The notes below the pieces were generated by a model that was given only the letters and a program-made list of their open reading frames with translations, searched no databases and was not told the origin of the DNA. From NCBI GenBank assembly GCA_946886425.1, contig CAMPIP010000038.1, positions 1 to 15,732 on the forward strand: a DNA stretch of 15,732 bases. The letters are read 5' to 3'. Shown here piece after piece: positions 1-7,640 of the stretch. Origin of the DNA: an uncultured Actinomycetes bacterium. Lineage in GTDB: Bacteria; Actinomycetota; Thermoleophilia; Solirubrobacterales; 70-9. The translations under genes and the position numbers were made by a program. How positions within the stretch are numbered: the first letter of the stretch is position 1; each line of letters starts with the position of its first letter.

Positions 1-2200
1 CGTCGCCGGGATCCGTGGTGCCGGTAGGCGCTCCGCGCTGAGTGTCCGGCGACCCTGCCCCGGGCGTCCTCTCAGCTTCAGCGGCGCTCCCGGGCGCGGG
101 GACGGAGTTCGCGGAGTCGGTGTCCTGCCAGCGGATGCCCTGGCCGCCGATGTCTGCGTCCGTAATCCCGTTGTAGAACGGGACCGCGTCCGTGAGCGCC
201 GCGAAGGCCGTGGGCTGGGAGTCGATTCCGGTGTCGTGGCCCAGGGCGGCGGACAACTCGCTCAGTACCTGCCAGTTCGGGCGGAGGGCCTCGGGGCGGG
301 AGGCGCTGGGCCGGACCCGCTGCAGGCGGCCGTCTGGGTGGGTCACCGTGCCGTCTTTCTCGGCGTGGGTCTCCAGCGGCAGGACCACGTCGGCCTTGGC
401 CGTGGTGGCGTTCTCGTGCATGGAGAAGACGACCAGGTGGTCCGCGGCCGTCAGCGCCGCCTCCCAGGCCGGGGTGTCCGGGAAGTCGCGGAGGGGGTCG
501 ACGCCGAAGAGGATCAGGCCGTTGAGCTCGCCGGACTCCAGGGCCGCCCGGATCTCCTCGGTCGACCTGCCCACGCGTCTGCCCTGACCCGTGTTATGGA
601 CGGGTAGGGGCAGACTCGTCAGGCCCGAGCCGGCGTCGGGGAGGCAGCCGGCCTCGCGGGTGCCGCGGGCGTTGGCGAAGTCGGGGATCTCAAGCAGGCC
701 GGAGCCCTCGAAGGCGGTCAGGTTGAGGGCGTTCGCGAGGTCGAGGAGGGCGTCGACCGCGCCGTCGCGGGCGAGGCGGTCGCCCCAGATGACCACGACC
801 TTGGCCGCTTCGCCCCCGGCGCTGTCGCTGCCGGTGGCCTCGCGGAGAGCGTCGGCCAGCGGCGTGGCGACGTTTTCGGTGCCGCCGAGGGCCGCGGCCA
901 GCTCGCCGAGGAAGTGGGCGGCCTCGCCGGGGGCGTAGCGGGCGATCGCCTCGGCGCCGCCGTCGAGGGCGGTCGGGCGCTCGGTGGCGACGGCGAGCTT
1001 GGCGCCGTGGCGGCGGATCGCCTTGCGAATCCGCAGGTCGAGGATCGGCGAGGAGTGCAGCGGGTCGGTGCCGAGGACCAGGATCGCCGCCGCCCCGTCG
1101 ATGTCGCTGACCTTCGCCGAGACGTTGGGCTGCGCCAGCCGCACCAGCTGCTCGCGGCTCGCCCCGCGCGAGGGGCGCGAGTCGACGTCGGCGGAGCCGA
1201 GCGCCTCGCGCAGCAGGCGCTGGACCAGGTAGCCCTCCTCGTTGGAGGCGTCGCCGACGATCGCCGCGACCCTGCCGCCGGCCGCGCGCAGCCCCTCGGC
1301 CGCCGCCTCGATCGCCTCAGGCCACTCGGCCGCGGCGCCGCCGCGCAGCCGCGGACCGCGCACCCGCTCGGGCGCGTCGAACATCTCGAAGCCGTAGCGG
1401 CCACGGTCGCAGAGCCAGCCGTCGTCGATTTCCTCGTTGTCGCGGGCGAGGACCCGTTTCACCTTCTCGTCGCGGACCGTGAAGCTGACGTTGCACTGAC
1501 TCGGGCAGAGCGTGCAGACCGAGCCGGCCTGCTCGATGTCCCAGGGCCGGGCCCGGAAGCGGTAGGTGTAGTTGGTCAGCGCCCCGACCGGGCAGATGTC
1601 GGTGATGTTGCCGTGGAAGGGGGCGACGTAGGGGCGGTCGTCGAAGGTGCCGACGAAGGTCCGGTCGCCGCGCTCGAGCAGCTGCAGCTGGGCGTCCTCG
1701 GAGACCTCCTGGCTGAAGCGCACGCAGCGGTAGCAGAGGATGCAGCGCTCGCGGTCGATCGCGACCAGCGGCGAGAGTTCGATCGGCTTCTCGAAGTGGC
1801 GCTTTTCGTCGGTGAAGCGCGATTTGCCTGGCCCCCAGCCGTAGGAGATGTCCTGCAGCGGGCATTCGCCGCCTTTGTCGCAGACCGGGCAGTCGAGCGG
1901 GTGGTTGACGAGCAGGAACTCGACGACCGCGTTCTGGGCCTCCTTGACCTGCTCGGTGCGGGTGTGGACGACCATCCCGTCGCGGACCGGGGTCGAGCAG
2001 GAGGTCTGCAGTTTCGGGATCCCCTCGACCTCGACCAGGCACATCCGGCAGGCGCCGACCGGGTCGCCGAGTTTCGGGTCGTAACAGAAGACCGGGATCT
2101 CGACGTCGCCCTTGCGGGCGGCGTCGTGGAGCATCTCCCCCTCGGTGGCGACGATCTCGCGGCCGTCGACGACGATCGTGATCTCCTTGCCCTTGCTCAC
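1..2200 (-). CDS. nuoG: NADH-quinone oxidoreductase subunit G (partial, 3' end outside window)
   Basis: This is the large Fe-S subunit of the complex I peripheral arm, which passes electrons from NuoF/NuoE towards NuoB. From the GTG at 2200 the frame stays open to base 1 (733 codons, no stop), so the C-terminus is missing. Visible ligands are a plant-type 2Fe-2S set (C39, C51, C54, C68), the HxxxCxxCxxxxxC N5 motif (H100, C104, C107, C113), a 4Fe-4S set (C153, C156, C159, C203) and an N7-type CxxCxxxC (C229, C232, C236) with a further Cys in GWLCDRG. A molybdopterin-oxidoreductase-like fold without molybdenum follows, with recognisable HAEKDGTVTHPDGRLQRV. The GTG overlaps the nuoF stop as GTGA (2197-2200), which fixes the start. 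The last visible ~35 residues are a Pro/Ala/Gly/Thr-rich linker with more A/T-ending codons. Bacterial NuoG proteins run about 780-910 residues, so probably only the tail is cut off. Confidence 0.95.
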   Translation of the reverse strand, partial: MSKGKEITIVVDGREIVATEGEMLHDAARKGDVEIPVFCYDPKLGDPVGACRMCLVEVEGIPKLQTSCSTPVRDGMVVHTRTEQVKEAQNAVVEFLLVNHPLDCPVCDKGGECPLQDISYGWGPGKSRFTDEKRHFEKPIELSPLVAIDRERCILCYRCVRFSQEVSEDAQLQLLERGDRTFVGTFDDRPYVAPFHGNITDICPVGALTNYTYRFRARPWDIEQAGSVCTLCPSQCNVSFTVRDEKVKRVLARDNEEIDDGWLCDRGRYGFEMFDAPERVRGPRLRGGAAAEWPEAIEAAAEGLRAAGGRVAAIVGDASNEEGYLVQRLLREALGSADVDSRPSRGASREQLVRLAQPNVSAKVSDIDGAAAILVLGTDPLHSSPILDLRIRKAIRRHGAKLAVATERPTALDGGAEAIARYAPGEAAHFLGELAAALGGTENVATPLADALREATGSDSAGGEAAKVVVIWGDRLARDGAVDALLDLANALNLTAFEGSGLLEIPDFANARGTREAGCLPDAGSGLTSLPLPVHNTGQGRRVGRSTEEIRAALESGELNGLILFGVDPLRDFPDTPAWEAALTAADHLVVFSMHENATTAKADVVLPLETHAEKDGTVTHPDGRLQRVRPSASRPEALRPNWQVLSELSAALGHDTGIDSQPTAFAALTDAVPFYNGITDADIGGQGIRWQDTDSANSVPAPGSAAEAERTPGAGSPDTQRGAPTGTTDPGD

Positions 2201-3534
2201 GTCGACGCCCCCAGGGTCTCGGCCGGGCCCTGCACCGCCGCCAGCGCCGTCTCCATGTCGAGCGAGGAGGAGCCGGCCCTGGCCATCACTTCCTCGAACT
2301 CGGGGCGGAACTTGCGGACCATGGCGCTGACCGGCATCGCCATCGAGTCGCCGAGCACGCAGAGGCAGTGCCCCATGATGTTCTCCTGGACCGAGCTGAT
2401 GATGTCGAGGTCCATCGGGGTCGCCTCGCCGCGCACCACCCGTTCCAGCATCTTCACCGTCCAATTGGTCCCCTCGCGGCAGGGCGTGCACTTGCCGCAG
2501 GACTCGTGGTGGTAGAAGCGCGCCGTGCGCAGCGCCATGTGCGGGATCGAGACCCGGTCGTCGGCGACGATGATCGAGCCGGAGCCGAGCATCGAGCCCG
2601 CTTCGGCCATCGCCTCGAAGCTGTAGGGGAGGTCGAGCTCGGCCGGGGTGAGGACCGGCGAGGAGGAGCCGCCCGGGTAGAAGGCCTTGACCTCGTGGCC
2701 GGGCTCGGGACCGCCGGCGAGGCCGTAGATCAGCTCCCGGGTCGGGATCCCCAGCTCGACCTCGTAGTTGCCGGGGCGACGGACGCCGCCGGAGATCGAG
2801 ACGACCTTGGTGCCCGGCGACTGCTCGGTCCCGTAGCCGCGGAACCACTCGGCTCCTTTGGCGACGATCCGCGGCACGTTGGAGAGCGTCTCGACGTTGT
2901 TGATCAGGGTCGGCCCGCCGTACAGGCCCTGCACGGCCGGGAAGGGCGGCTTCAAGCGCGGGTTGCCGCGCTTGCCCTCGAGGGCGTCGAGCAGGGCGGT
3001 CTCCTCGCCGCAGATGTAGGCGCCGGCGCCGCGGTGCACGACCAGCTCCAGGTCACGGTGCGTGCCGAGGATGTTCGTCCCCAGGTAGCCCGCCTCGTAG
3101 GCTTCGGCGACGGCGGCGTCGAGGATGTCGGCCTGGTCGGCGTACTCGCCGCGGATGAAGATGAAGGCGTGGCCCGCGTCGGCGGCAAGCGCGGCGATCG
3201 CGATCCCCTCGATCAGCTGGTGCGGGTTGCGCTGCATCAGCTCGCGGTCCTTGAAGGCGCCCGGCTCGGACTCGTCGGCGTTGCAGCAGAGGTACTTGGC
3301 CATCTCGCCGCGGGGCAGGAAGGAGGCCTTTTTGCCCATCGAGAAGCCGGCGCCGCCGCGGCCGCGCAGCCCCGAGTCTTCGAGCTCCTTGAGGACTTCG
3401 TCCTGCTCCATCTGGCGGTACGCCTTCTCCTGCGTCGCGTAGCCGCCGACCAGGCGCTTGTAGCCGTCGAGGGTGCGCAGCGCCGGGTCCTCGGCGTGCT
3501 CGAGCAGGACGCGGGTCTCGCGCGGATCAGCCAT
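2197..3534 (-). CDS. nuoF: NADH-quinone oxidoreductase subunit F (NADH/FMN-binding)
   Basis: This subunit binds NADH and FMN and carries cluster N3; it oxidises NADH at the tip of the complex I peripheral arm. The 445-residue product has the full family layout: GRGGAGF nucleotide loop (58-64), NADESEPGAFKDR FMN/NADH site (85-97), GAYICGEETALL (171-182), GLYGGPTLINNVETL (203-217) and the N3 ligands C345, C348, C351 with C391 in the CVLGD motif. I chose the ATG at 3534 over the in-frame GTG at 3543. A GAGGG element sits about 8 nt before the ATG but would abut the GTG, and the ATG gives the 8-nt ATGGCTGA overlap with nuoE also seen at nuoC and nuoD. It is followed by nuoG with a GTGA overlap. 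Length and motifs are normal for the family. Confidence 0.97.
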   Translation of the reverse strand: MADPRETRVLLEHAEDPALRTLDGYKRLVGGYATQEKAYRQMEQDEVLKELEDSGLRGRGGAGFSMGKKASFLPRGEMAKYLCCNADESEPGAFKDRELMQRNPHQLIEGIAIAALAADAGHAFIFIRGEYADQADILDAAVAEAYEAGYLGTNILGTHRDLELVVHRGAGAYICGEETALLDALEGKRGNPRLKPPFPAVQGLYGGPTLINNVETLSNVPRIVAKGAEWFRGYGTEQSPGTKVVSISGGVRRPGNYEVELGIPTRELIYGLAGGPEPGHEVKAFYPGGSSSPVLTPAELDLPYSFEAMAEAGSMLGSGSIIVADDRVSIPHMALRTARFYHHESCGKCTPCREGTNWTVKMLERVVRGEATPMDLDIISSVQENIMGHCLCVLGDSMAMPVSAMVRKFRPEFEEVMARAGSSSLDMETALAAVQGPAETLGAST

Positions 3535-4171
3535 TGGCGCCACCCTCGGGCAGGTCGGCCGCCAGCGGCCGCTTCAGCAGCGACTTCTCGGGGAGGACCT
3601 CCTCACCGGCTTTGAGCTGGGCGATCGCCGTCCCCGCCTCGGCCGCCTCCAGCGGCCCGTAGTAGCGCTGGTCGATCGCGGCCATCGGGGCGATGTCGCA
3701 GGCGCCCAGGCACTCGAAACCGGTCACGAAGAAGCTCTCCTCGTCGCCCCCGGCGGCCGCCTTGAAGGCGTCGAGCAGCTCGTCGCCGCCGCGCATCCAG
3801 CAGCTGATGTTGGTGCAGACCTCGATCCGGTGTGCCCCGACCGCTTCCGTATGGAGCAGGTCGTAGAAGCTCGCCACCGACTCCAGGTAGGCCGGGGTCA
3901 CCCGCATCACCGCGGCGGCCTGGCGAATCCCCTCCGGGGTGCACCAGCCGTAGCGCTCCTGGACCGCCCAGAGGGCCGGGATCGAGGCCGATTTGCGGTC
4001 CGGGTAGCGGCCCATCAGCGCCTCGATCCGCTCCCGCAGCTCATCCGGGCAGTCGACTTCGTGCAGCTCCGGGATCTCCTCCTCGCGGCGGCCGGGGACG
4101 CGCCCCTCGGTGACCGCGCGGTCGACCGGCAGGTTCGGGTTGCTGATCCCGGGACCGTCGACGGGGCTCAC
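3527..4171 (-). CDS. nuoE: NADH-quinone oxidoreductase subunit E (24-kDa, 2Fe-2S)
   Basis: This thioredoxin-fold subunit carries the off-path 2Fe-2S cluster N1a next to the FMN of NuoF. The 214-residue product has the ligand pattern C119-x4-C124 and C154-x3-C158, in the contexts CTNISCW and ECLGACD. A helical N-terminal part includes SIPALWAVQERYGW (63-76) and the VASFYDLL segment (99-106). The start is GTG at 4171, which overlaps the nuoD stop as GTGA (4168-4171). Longer open frames continue upstream in this phase, but they lie inside nuoD and are not plausible starts. The first ~30 residues are a Pro-rich, weakly structured extension before the conserved core. The 3' end overlaps nuoF by 8 nt. 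Confidence 0.96.
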   Translation of the reverse strand: MSPVDGPGISNPNLPVDRAVTEGRVPGRREEEIPELHEVDCPDELRERIEALMGRYPDRKSASIPALWAVQERYGWCTPEGIRQAAAVMRVTPAYLESVASFYDLLHTEAVGAHRIEVCTNISCWMRGGDELLDAFKAAAGGDEESFFVTGFECLGACDIAPMAAIDQRYYGPLEAAEAGTAIAQLKAGEEVLPEKSLLKRPLAADLPEGGANG

Positions 4172-5379
4172 CGGTCGACCCCCCCGAGGATCGGGTCGAG
4201 CATCCCCAGCGAGCAGATCATGTCGGCGACGTAGGTGTCGACGGCCATGTCGCGGAAGGACTGCAGGTTGACGAAGGAGGGGTCGCGGAAGTGGACCCGG
4301 GCCGGCTTCGAGGAGCCGTCGGCGAGCACGAAGCAGCCGAGCTCCCCGCGCGGCGACTCGATCCCGTAGTAGACCTCGCCGGGATCGACCCGGAAGCCCT
4401 CGGTGACGAGCTTGAAGTGGTGGATCAGCGACTCCATCGAGGTCGAGAGCTCCGAGCGCGGCGGCAGCACGTACTTGCGGTCGTCGGCGATGAAAGGGCC
4501 CTCCGGGAGCGCGTCGAGGCACTGGCCGACGATCCGCGCCGACTCGACCATCTCGGCGACCCGGACCCGGTAGCGGTCGTAGTTGTCGCCGACCGTGCCG
4601 ACCGGGATCTTGAAGTCCATCTCCGGGTAGGCGAGGTAGTCGAATGCTTTGCGGAGGTCCCAGGGCTCGCCGGCGGCGCGCAGCAGCGGCCCGGTCACGC
4701 CCAGCTCGAGGAGCCGCTCGCGCGAGACGATCCCGACGTTTTTGGTCCGCTGCAGGAAGACCTCGTTGCGGTCGAGCAGCGCTTCGTACTGGCCGACCCG
4801 CACCGGCATCTCCTCGACGAACTTGCGGCATTTCTCCTCGAAGCCGACCGGGATGTCCTCGATGACGCCGCCGACCTGGAAGTACCGGGTGTGCATCCGC
4901 TGCCCGGTCGCCATTTCGAACAGGTCGAGGATCCGGTCGCGCTCGCGGAAGCAGTACCAGAGCATCGAGATCGCGCCGAGGTCGAGCGCCGTCGTCCCCA
5001 GCCAGACCAGGTGCGAGTGGATCCGGTTCAGCTCCAGGAAGAGGGTCCGCAGGTACCTGGCGCGGGGCGGGATCTCCAGCCCGACCAGGCGCTCGACCGC
5101 GCCGCAGTAGGCCTCCATCTGGAAGAAGTAGGAGACGTAGTCCATCCGCTCCACGAAGGGGATGACCTTCCAGTAGCTCTTGTCCTCGCAGGACTTTTCG
5201 ATCCCGGTGTGGACGTAGCCGATCACCGGCCGGCACTCGCGGACGATCTCGCCTTCGAGGTCGACGACCAGCCGCAGCACCCCGTGCGTGGCCGGGTGGT
5301 GCGGGCCGATGTTGACCGTCATCACCTCGGTGGTGCGGTCCTCGTTCAGCCCCACCTCCTGGGTCGCCAGGTCAGCCAC
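4168..5379 (-). CDS. nuoD: NADH-quinone oxidoreductase subunit D (49-kDa)
   Basis: This subunit forms most of the quinone-binding chamber with NuoB. The 403-residue product is full length and ends in the family-typical DPILGGVDR. The N-terminal GPHHPATHG loop (25-33) contains H32, and RMDY contains Y81. Their 49-residue spacing matches the quinone-ligand pair known as His38/Tyr87 in Thermus Nqo4. Other conserved blocks are GYVHTGIEKSCEDKSYWK, ELNRIHSHLVWLG and ESPRGELG. The start is GTG at 5379, giving the overlap GTGGCTGA with the nuoC stop. An internal ATG (codon 20) lies too close to the conserved core to be preferred. Separate nuoC and nuoD genes, rather than a nuoCD fusion, are usual in actinobacteria. 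Confidence 0.97.
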   Translation of the reverse strand: MADLATQEVGLNEDRTTEVMTVNIGPHHPATHGVLRLVVDLEGEIVRECRPVIGYVHTGIEKSCEDKSYWKVIPFVERMDYVSYFFQMEAYCGAVERLVGLEIPPRARYLRTLFLELNRIHSHLVWLGTTALDLGAISMLWYCFRERDRILDLFEMATGQRMHTRYFQVGGVIEDIPVGFEEKCRKFVEEMPVRVGQYEALLDRNEVFLQRTKNVGIVSRERLLELGVTGPLLRAAGEPWDLRKAFDYLAYPEMDFKIPVGTVGDNYDRYRVRVAEMVESARIVGQCLDALPEGPFIADDRKYVLPPRSELSTSMESLIHHFKLVTEGFRVDPGEVYYGIESPRGELGCFVLADGSSKPARVHFRDPSFVNLQSFRDMAVDTYVADMICSLGMLDPILGGVDR

Positions 5380-5890
5380 GGGCGCGCTCGCTGTAGGTGA
5401 AGGTGACCGGCTCGCCGCCGACCGGGAAGTCGCGCCGCTGCGGCCAGCCGACGTAGTCGTCGGGCAGCAGGATCCGGGTCAGGTCGGGGTTGCCGCGGAA
5501 GACGATCCCGAAGAAGTCGAAGGCTTCGCGCTCCTGGAACTGGGCGGTCGGGAACAGCTCCACGCAGGAGTCGATCTCCGGCGAGGCGTCCTCGCCCGGG
5601 TCGGCCAGCATCGCCTTGACCCGGACCCGCTCGCAGCGCTCGCGGTTGAGCAGCTCGTAGTGAACGCCGAAGCGCGGCTCGGCCGGGAGGTAGTCGGCGA
5701 CGTGGAGGCTGGAGAGGAAGCGGTAGCCGTGGGCGGGCTGATCGCGCAGCCAGCGCAGAACGTCGAGCACCCGGGCGGGGTCGGCGATCAGGGCCGCCTG
5801 CTCGCGGTCGAAGGAGGTGGCGAGGACGGCGCCGGCGTGGTCGCGCTCGATTTCGCCGCGGATCAGCTCCAGGCCGGGTGCGTCAGGCAC
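5372..5890 (-). CDS. nuoC: NADH-quinone oxidoreductase subunit C (30-kDa)
   Basis: This peripheral-arm subunit packs against NuoD and carries no cofactor. The 172-residue product shows the family signature in its C-terminal half: [18 protein letters not shown] followed by [18 protein letters not shown]. An upstream [12 protein letters not shown] segment corresponds to the usual beta-sheet core. It is on the short side for NuoC. The start is GTG at 5890, which overlaps the nuoB stop by 8 nt (GTGCCTGA). Its own stop overlaps the nuoD start by 8 nt in the same format, so translation of B, C and D is probably coupled. Confidence 0.94.
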   Translation of the reverse strand: MPDAPGLELIRGEIERDHAGAVLATSFDREQAALIADPARVLDVLRWLRDQPAHGYRFLSSLHVADYLPAEPRFGVHYELLNRERCERVRVKAMLADPGEDASPEIDSCVELFPTAQFQEREAFDFFGIVFRGNPDLTRILLPDDYVGWPQRRDFPVGGEPVTFTYSERARG

Positions 5891-6527
5891 GGGACGCTCC
5901 GGTCACCGGCGGTTCGAGGACCGTCCGCCGCGCCTCCTCGTAGGCCGCCAGCTCGAGGTCGCTCGGTTCGCTGCGGGGGCCGCCGCGCGCCCACTCCTCG
6001 GTGCCCTCGGCGTTGTAGCGCTGCCGCCAGCCCGGGTCGGGGTTGCCCTGGATCTTGCGCTGCAGCTTCGTGAAGCCGTAGAGCACCGCCTCCGGCCGCG
6101 GCGGGCAGCCGGGGATGTGGAGGTCGATCGGCATGAACTTGTCGGCGCCCTGGACGACGGCGTAGTTGGAGAACATCCCGCCGGACGAGGAGCAGGCGCC
6201 CATCGAGATCGCCCATTTCGGCTCCAGCATCTGGTCGTAGAGGCGGCGGACGACCGGCGCCATCTTGATCGAGACCCGGCCCGAGAGGATGATCAGGTCG
6301 GCCTGGCGCGGCGAGGCCCGCAGCGCCTCGGCGCCGAAGCGGGCGAGGTCGTAGCGAGCGGTGACGATCGAGATCGGCGCCTCGATCGCGCAGCAGGCGA
6401 GCCCGAAGGTGAGCGGGAAGATCGAGTTCGACCGGGCCCAGTTCTGCAGGTCCTTGAGCTTGGTCGTGACGACCCGCTCTTCGACGTAGCGCTCGAGCTC
6501 TTCGCCCTCGAGGTCGCCCTTCAGCAT
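5883..6527 (-). CDS. nuoB: NADH-quinone oxidoreductase subunit B (cluster N2)
   Basis: NuoB holds the terminal 4Fe-4S cluster N2, which reduces quinone. From the ATG at 6527 the product is 214 residues. The ligands are the tandem C45-C46 (GLACCAIE), C112 ([10 protein letters not shown]) and C141 ([10 protein letters not shown]), all in expected contexts. After the conserved [10 protein letters not shown] the protein continues for about 50 charged residues, rich in Arg, Glu and Pro. The start is uncertain. The ATG leaves a 41-nt gap after nuoA and has no clear ribosome site. An in-frame TTG at 6578 would overlap the nuoA end, as the other genes of this operon do. An upstream open frame to 7031 is antisense or out of frame with nuoA and is not real. 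Confidence 0.93.
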   Translation of the reverse strand: MLKGDLEGEELERYVEERVVTTKLKDLQNWARSNSIFPLTFGLACCAIEAPISIVTARYDLARFGAEALRASPRQADLIILSGRVSIKMAPVVRRLYDQMLEPKWAISMGACSSSGGMFSNYAVVQGADKFMPIDLHIPGCPPRPEAVLYGFTKLQRKIQGNPDPGWRQRYNAEGTEEWARGGPRSEPSDLELAAYEEARRTVLEPPVTGASRA

Positions 6528-6568
6528 CTGACGCGCGGTCAGCTGCTTGGAGCGCAGGCTGCGGCGCT

Positions 6569-6946
6569 CTACCTCCAATCCAGGGCCCCCTTCCGCCAGA
6601 CGTAGACGAAGGCGATCATCAGCAGGACCACGAAGACGACCAGCTCGCCGAGGACGAAGATGCTGTCGGCGTCCTTGAGGATCACTCCCAGCGGATAGAG
6701 GAAGACGACCTCGATGTCGAAGAGGATGAACAGCATCGCGATCAGGTAGAAGCTGACCCCGAAGCGCAGGTTCTTGGCGGGGACCACCGGGATCCCGGAC
6801 TCGTACGGCTCTTCCTGACGGCGGCTCGCCGAGGTCGGGCGGGCCGGCTTCTTCGGGCCGATCAGGTGGTTGAGCATCATGAAGACGCCGCCGACCGTGA
6901 GGCCGAGGAAGAGGAAGACGAGAATCGGTAGGTAGCTCTTCAGCAC
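6569..6946 (-). CDS. nuoA: NADH-quinone oxidoreductase subunit A (membrane)
   Basis: This small membrane subunit sits at the junction of the complex I arms, near the quinone entry site. The 125-residue product has the three expected transmembrane helices (about 5-28, 63-85 and 95-116). The conserved stretch after helix 1, PYESGIPVV, and the [10 protein letters not shown] motif (76-85) are clear family marks. It is the first gene of the minus-strand nuo operon. The start is GTG at 6946, with AGGA about 9 nt upstream. The N-terminus [12 protein letters not shown] runs straight into helix 1, as in other NuoA proteins. It ends with TAG at 6569-6571. Confidence 0.96.
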   Translation of the reverse strand: MLKSYLPILVFLFLGLTVGGVFMMLNHLIGPKKPARPTSASRRQEEPYESGIPVVPAKNLRFGVSFYLIAMLFILFDIEVVFLYPLGVILKDADSIFVLGELVVFVVLLMIAFVYVWRKGALDWR

Positions 6947-6992
6947 TGGGGTGTGTCCTACCCCGGGAGCCTCTGCCGTTAAGCCGGCGTCG

Positions 6993-7007
6993 GCGCCCGT
7001 CGGGCGC
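6993..7007. promoter_or_regulatory. Perfect palindrome at the presumed nuo transcription start
   Basis: GCGCCCG-T-CGGGCGC is a perfect inverted repeat with 7-bp arms around one base. It lies just downstream (minus-strand sense) of the best -10-like box of the nuo operon and covers the expected start of transcription. It could be a repressor operator, or in RNA a 6-bp hairpin with a 3-nt loop in the nuo leader. The sequence shows only the symmetry; both roles are inference. Confidence 0.45.
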
Positions 7008-7008
7008 T

Positions 7009-7014
7009 GTTATA
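7009..7014 (-). promoter_or_regulatory. Candidate -10 box of the nuo operon
   Basis: Read on the minus strand this is TATAAC, in the only AT-rich patch upstream of nuoA. The leader to the nuoA GTG would be about 55 nt. No good -35 hexamer is found at 16-18 nt; a TTGTCA lies upstream but at only 11 nt. The call therefore rests on the -10 box and position alone. Confidence 0.35.
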
Positions 7015-7022
7015 CAACCACA

Positions 7023-7050
7023 TTGTGACAACTTGCTACATAGTGATATT
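7023..7050 (+). promoter_or_regulatory. Candidate promoter of the 7129 membrane gene
   Basis: TTGTGA (7023-7028) and GATATT (7045-7050) are separated by 16 nt and face the plus-strand gene at 7129. The TTGTGA also equals one half of the Rex consensus (TTGTGA-n6-TCACAA), but the second half is not present. The leader would be about 70 nt and contains a short GGGCG/CGCCC stem (7082-7096). Confidence 0.35.
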
Positions 7051-7128
7051 CCGCATCAGTAAGCCGAATCCCGACCCCTTTGGGCGGATTTCGCCCGCGT
7101 TTGGCGCTGGGATCGGAAGCGAGGCCTG

Positions 7129-7566
7129 ATGCCGGAGGTCCACCTCGTCGTTGGCGTGCTGCTGATCGTCCTCAACCTGGCCGCCGGCATCCTCGGCGGC
7201 GTCGCCTGGTTTGGGGACCGTGCCTCCGTCCCGTTCTGGTACCTGCTGCGGGCCGCGCAGGCCGCGGTCGTGCTCCAGGCCCTGCTCGGCCTGCTGCTCC
7301 TGGTCACCAACCATGAGCCCCCGGACGACCTCCACCTGCTCTACGGGATCCTGCCCCTGCTGGTCTCGTTCATGGCCGAGGGCGCCCGCGCCGGCGCCGC
7401 TCAACGCGAGCTCGGCGAGACCGATTTCGAGACCCTCCCCGGCGACCAGCAGCAGTCGATCGCGATGGCGATCGTCCGCCGCGAGATGGGGATCATGGCG
7501 GTCAGCTGCTGGGTCATCTTCTTCATCGCCGTCCGCGCCGCCGCCACCAGCGGCGCCTTCTTCTAG
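7129..7566 (+). CDS. Hypothetical four-helix membrane protein divergent from nuoA
   Basis: I do not recognise the family. The 145-residue product has four hydrophobic segments (about 4-26, 36-61, 67-84 and 116-137). The loop between helices 2 and 3 reads NHEPPDDLH and holds two His and three acidic residues. A hydrophilic stretch of about 30 residues (85-115, with ETDFETLPGDQQQS) separates helices 3 and 4. There is no signal peptide, Cys motif or enzyme motif. GAGG lies 4 nt before the ATG at 7129, a close but usable ribosome site. It is transcribed away from the complex I operon and shares its intergenic region, so co-regulation or a respiratory membrane role is possible but unproven. Codon use resembles the neighbours, which supports a resident gene. 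Confidence 0.8.
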   Translation: MPEVHLVVGVLLIVLNLAAGILGGVAWFGDRASVPFWYLLRAAQAAVVLQALLGLLLLVTNHEPPDDLHLLYGILPLLVSFMAEGARAGAAQRELGETDFETLPGDQQQSIAMAIVRREMGIMAVSCWVIFFIAVRAAATSGAFF

Positions 7567-7640
7567 GCGGGATTGGCGAAACACCCGCACGCGTCCGGCG
7601 GCGGCGGACGAGCCAAGGGCCAGGAGCTACGGCAGGCGCG

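Noticed and set aside
914..2515. A 533-codon plus-strand open frame over nuoG/nuoF.
   Set aside because: It is antisense to intact, motif-rich genes and its composition (Asp/Ala/Val/Arg/Leu-rich, no domain) is that of a GC-rich mirror frame.
2368..3615. A 415-codon plus-strand frame over nuoF, and a similar one at 4291-5400 over nuoD.
   Set aside because: Both are antisense shadows of full-length conserved subunits.
7023..7040. Full Rex operator upstream of nuoA.
   Set aside because: Only the TTGTGA half is present; the second half (GCTACA instead of TCACAA) does not match.
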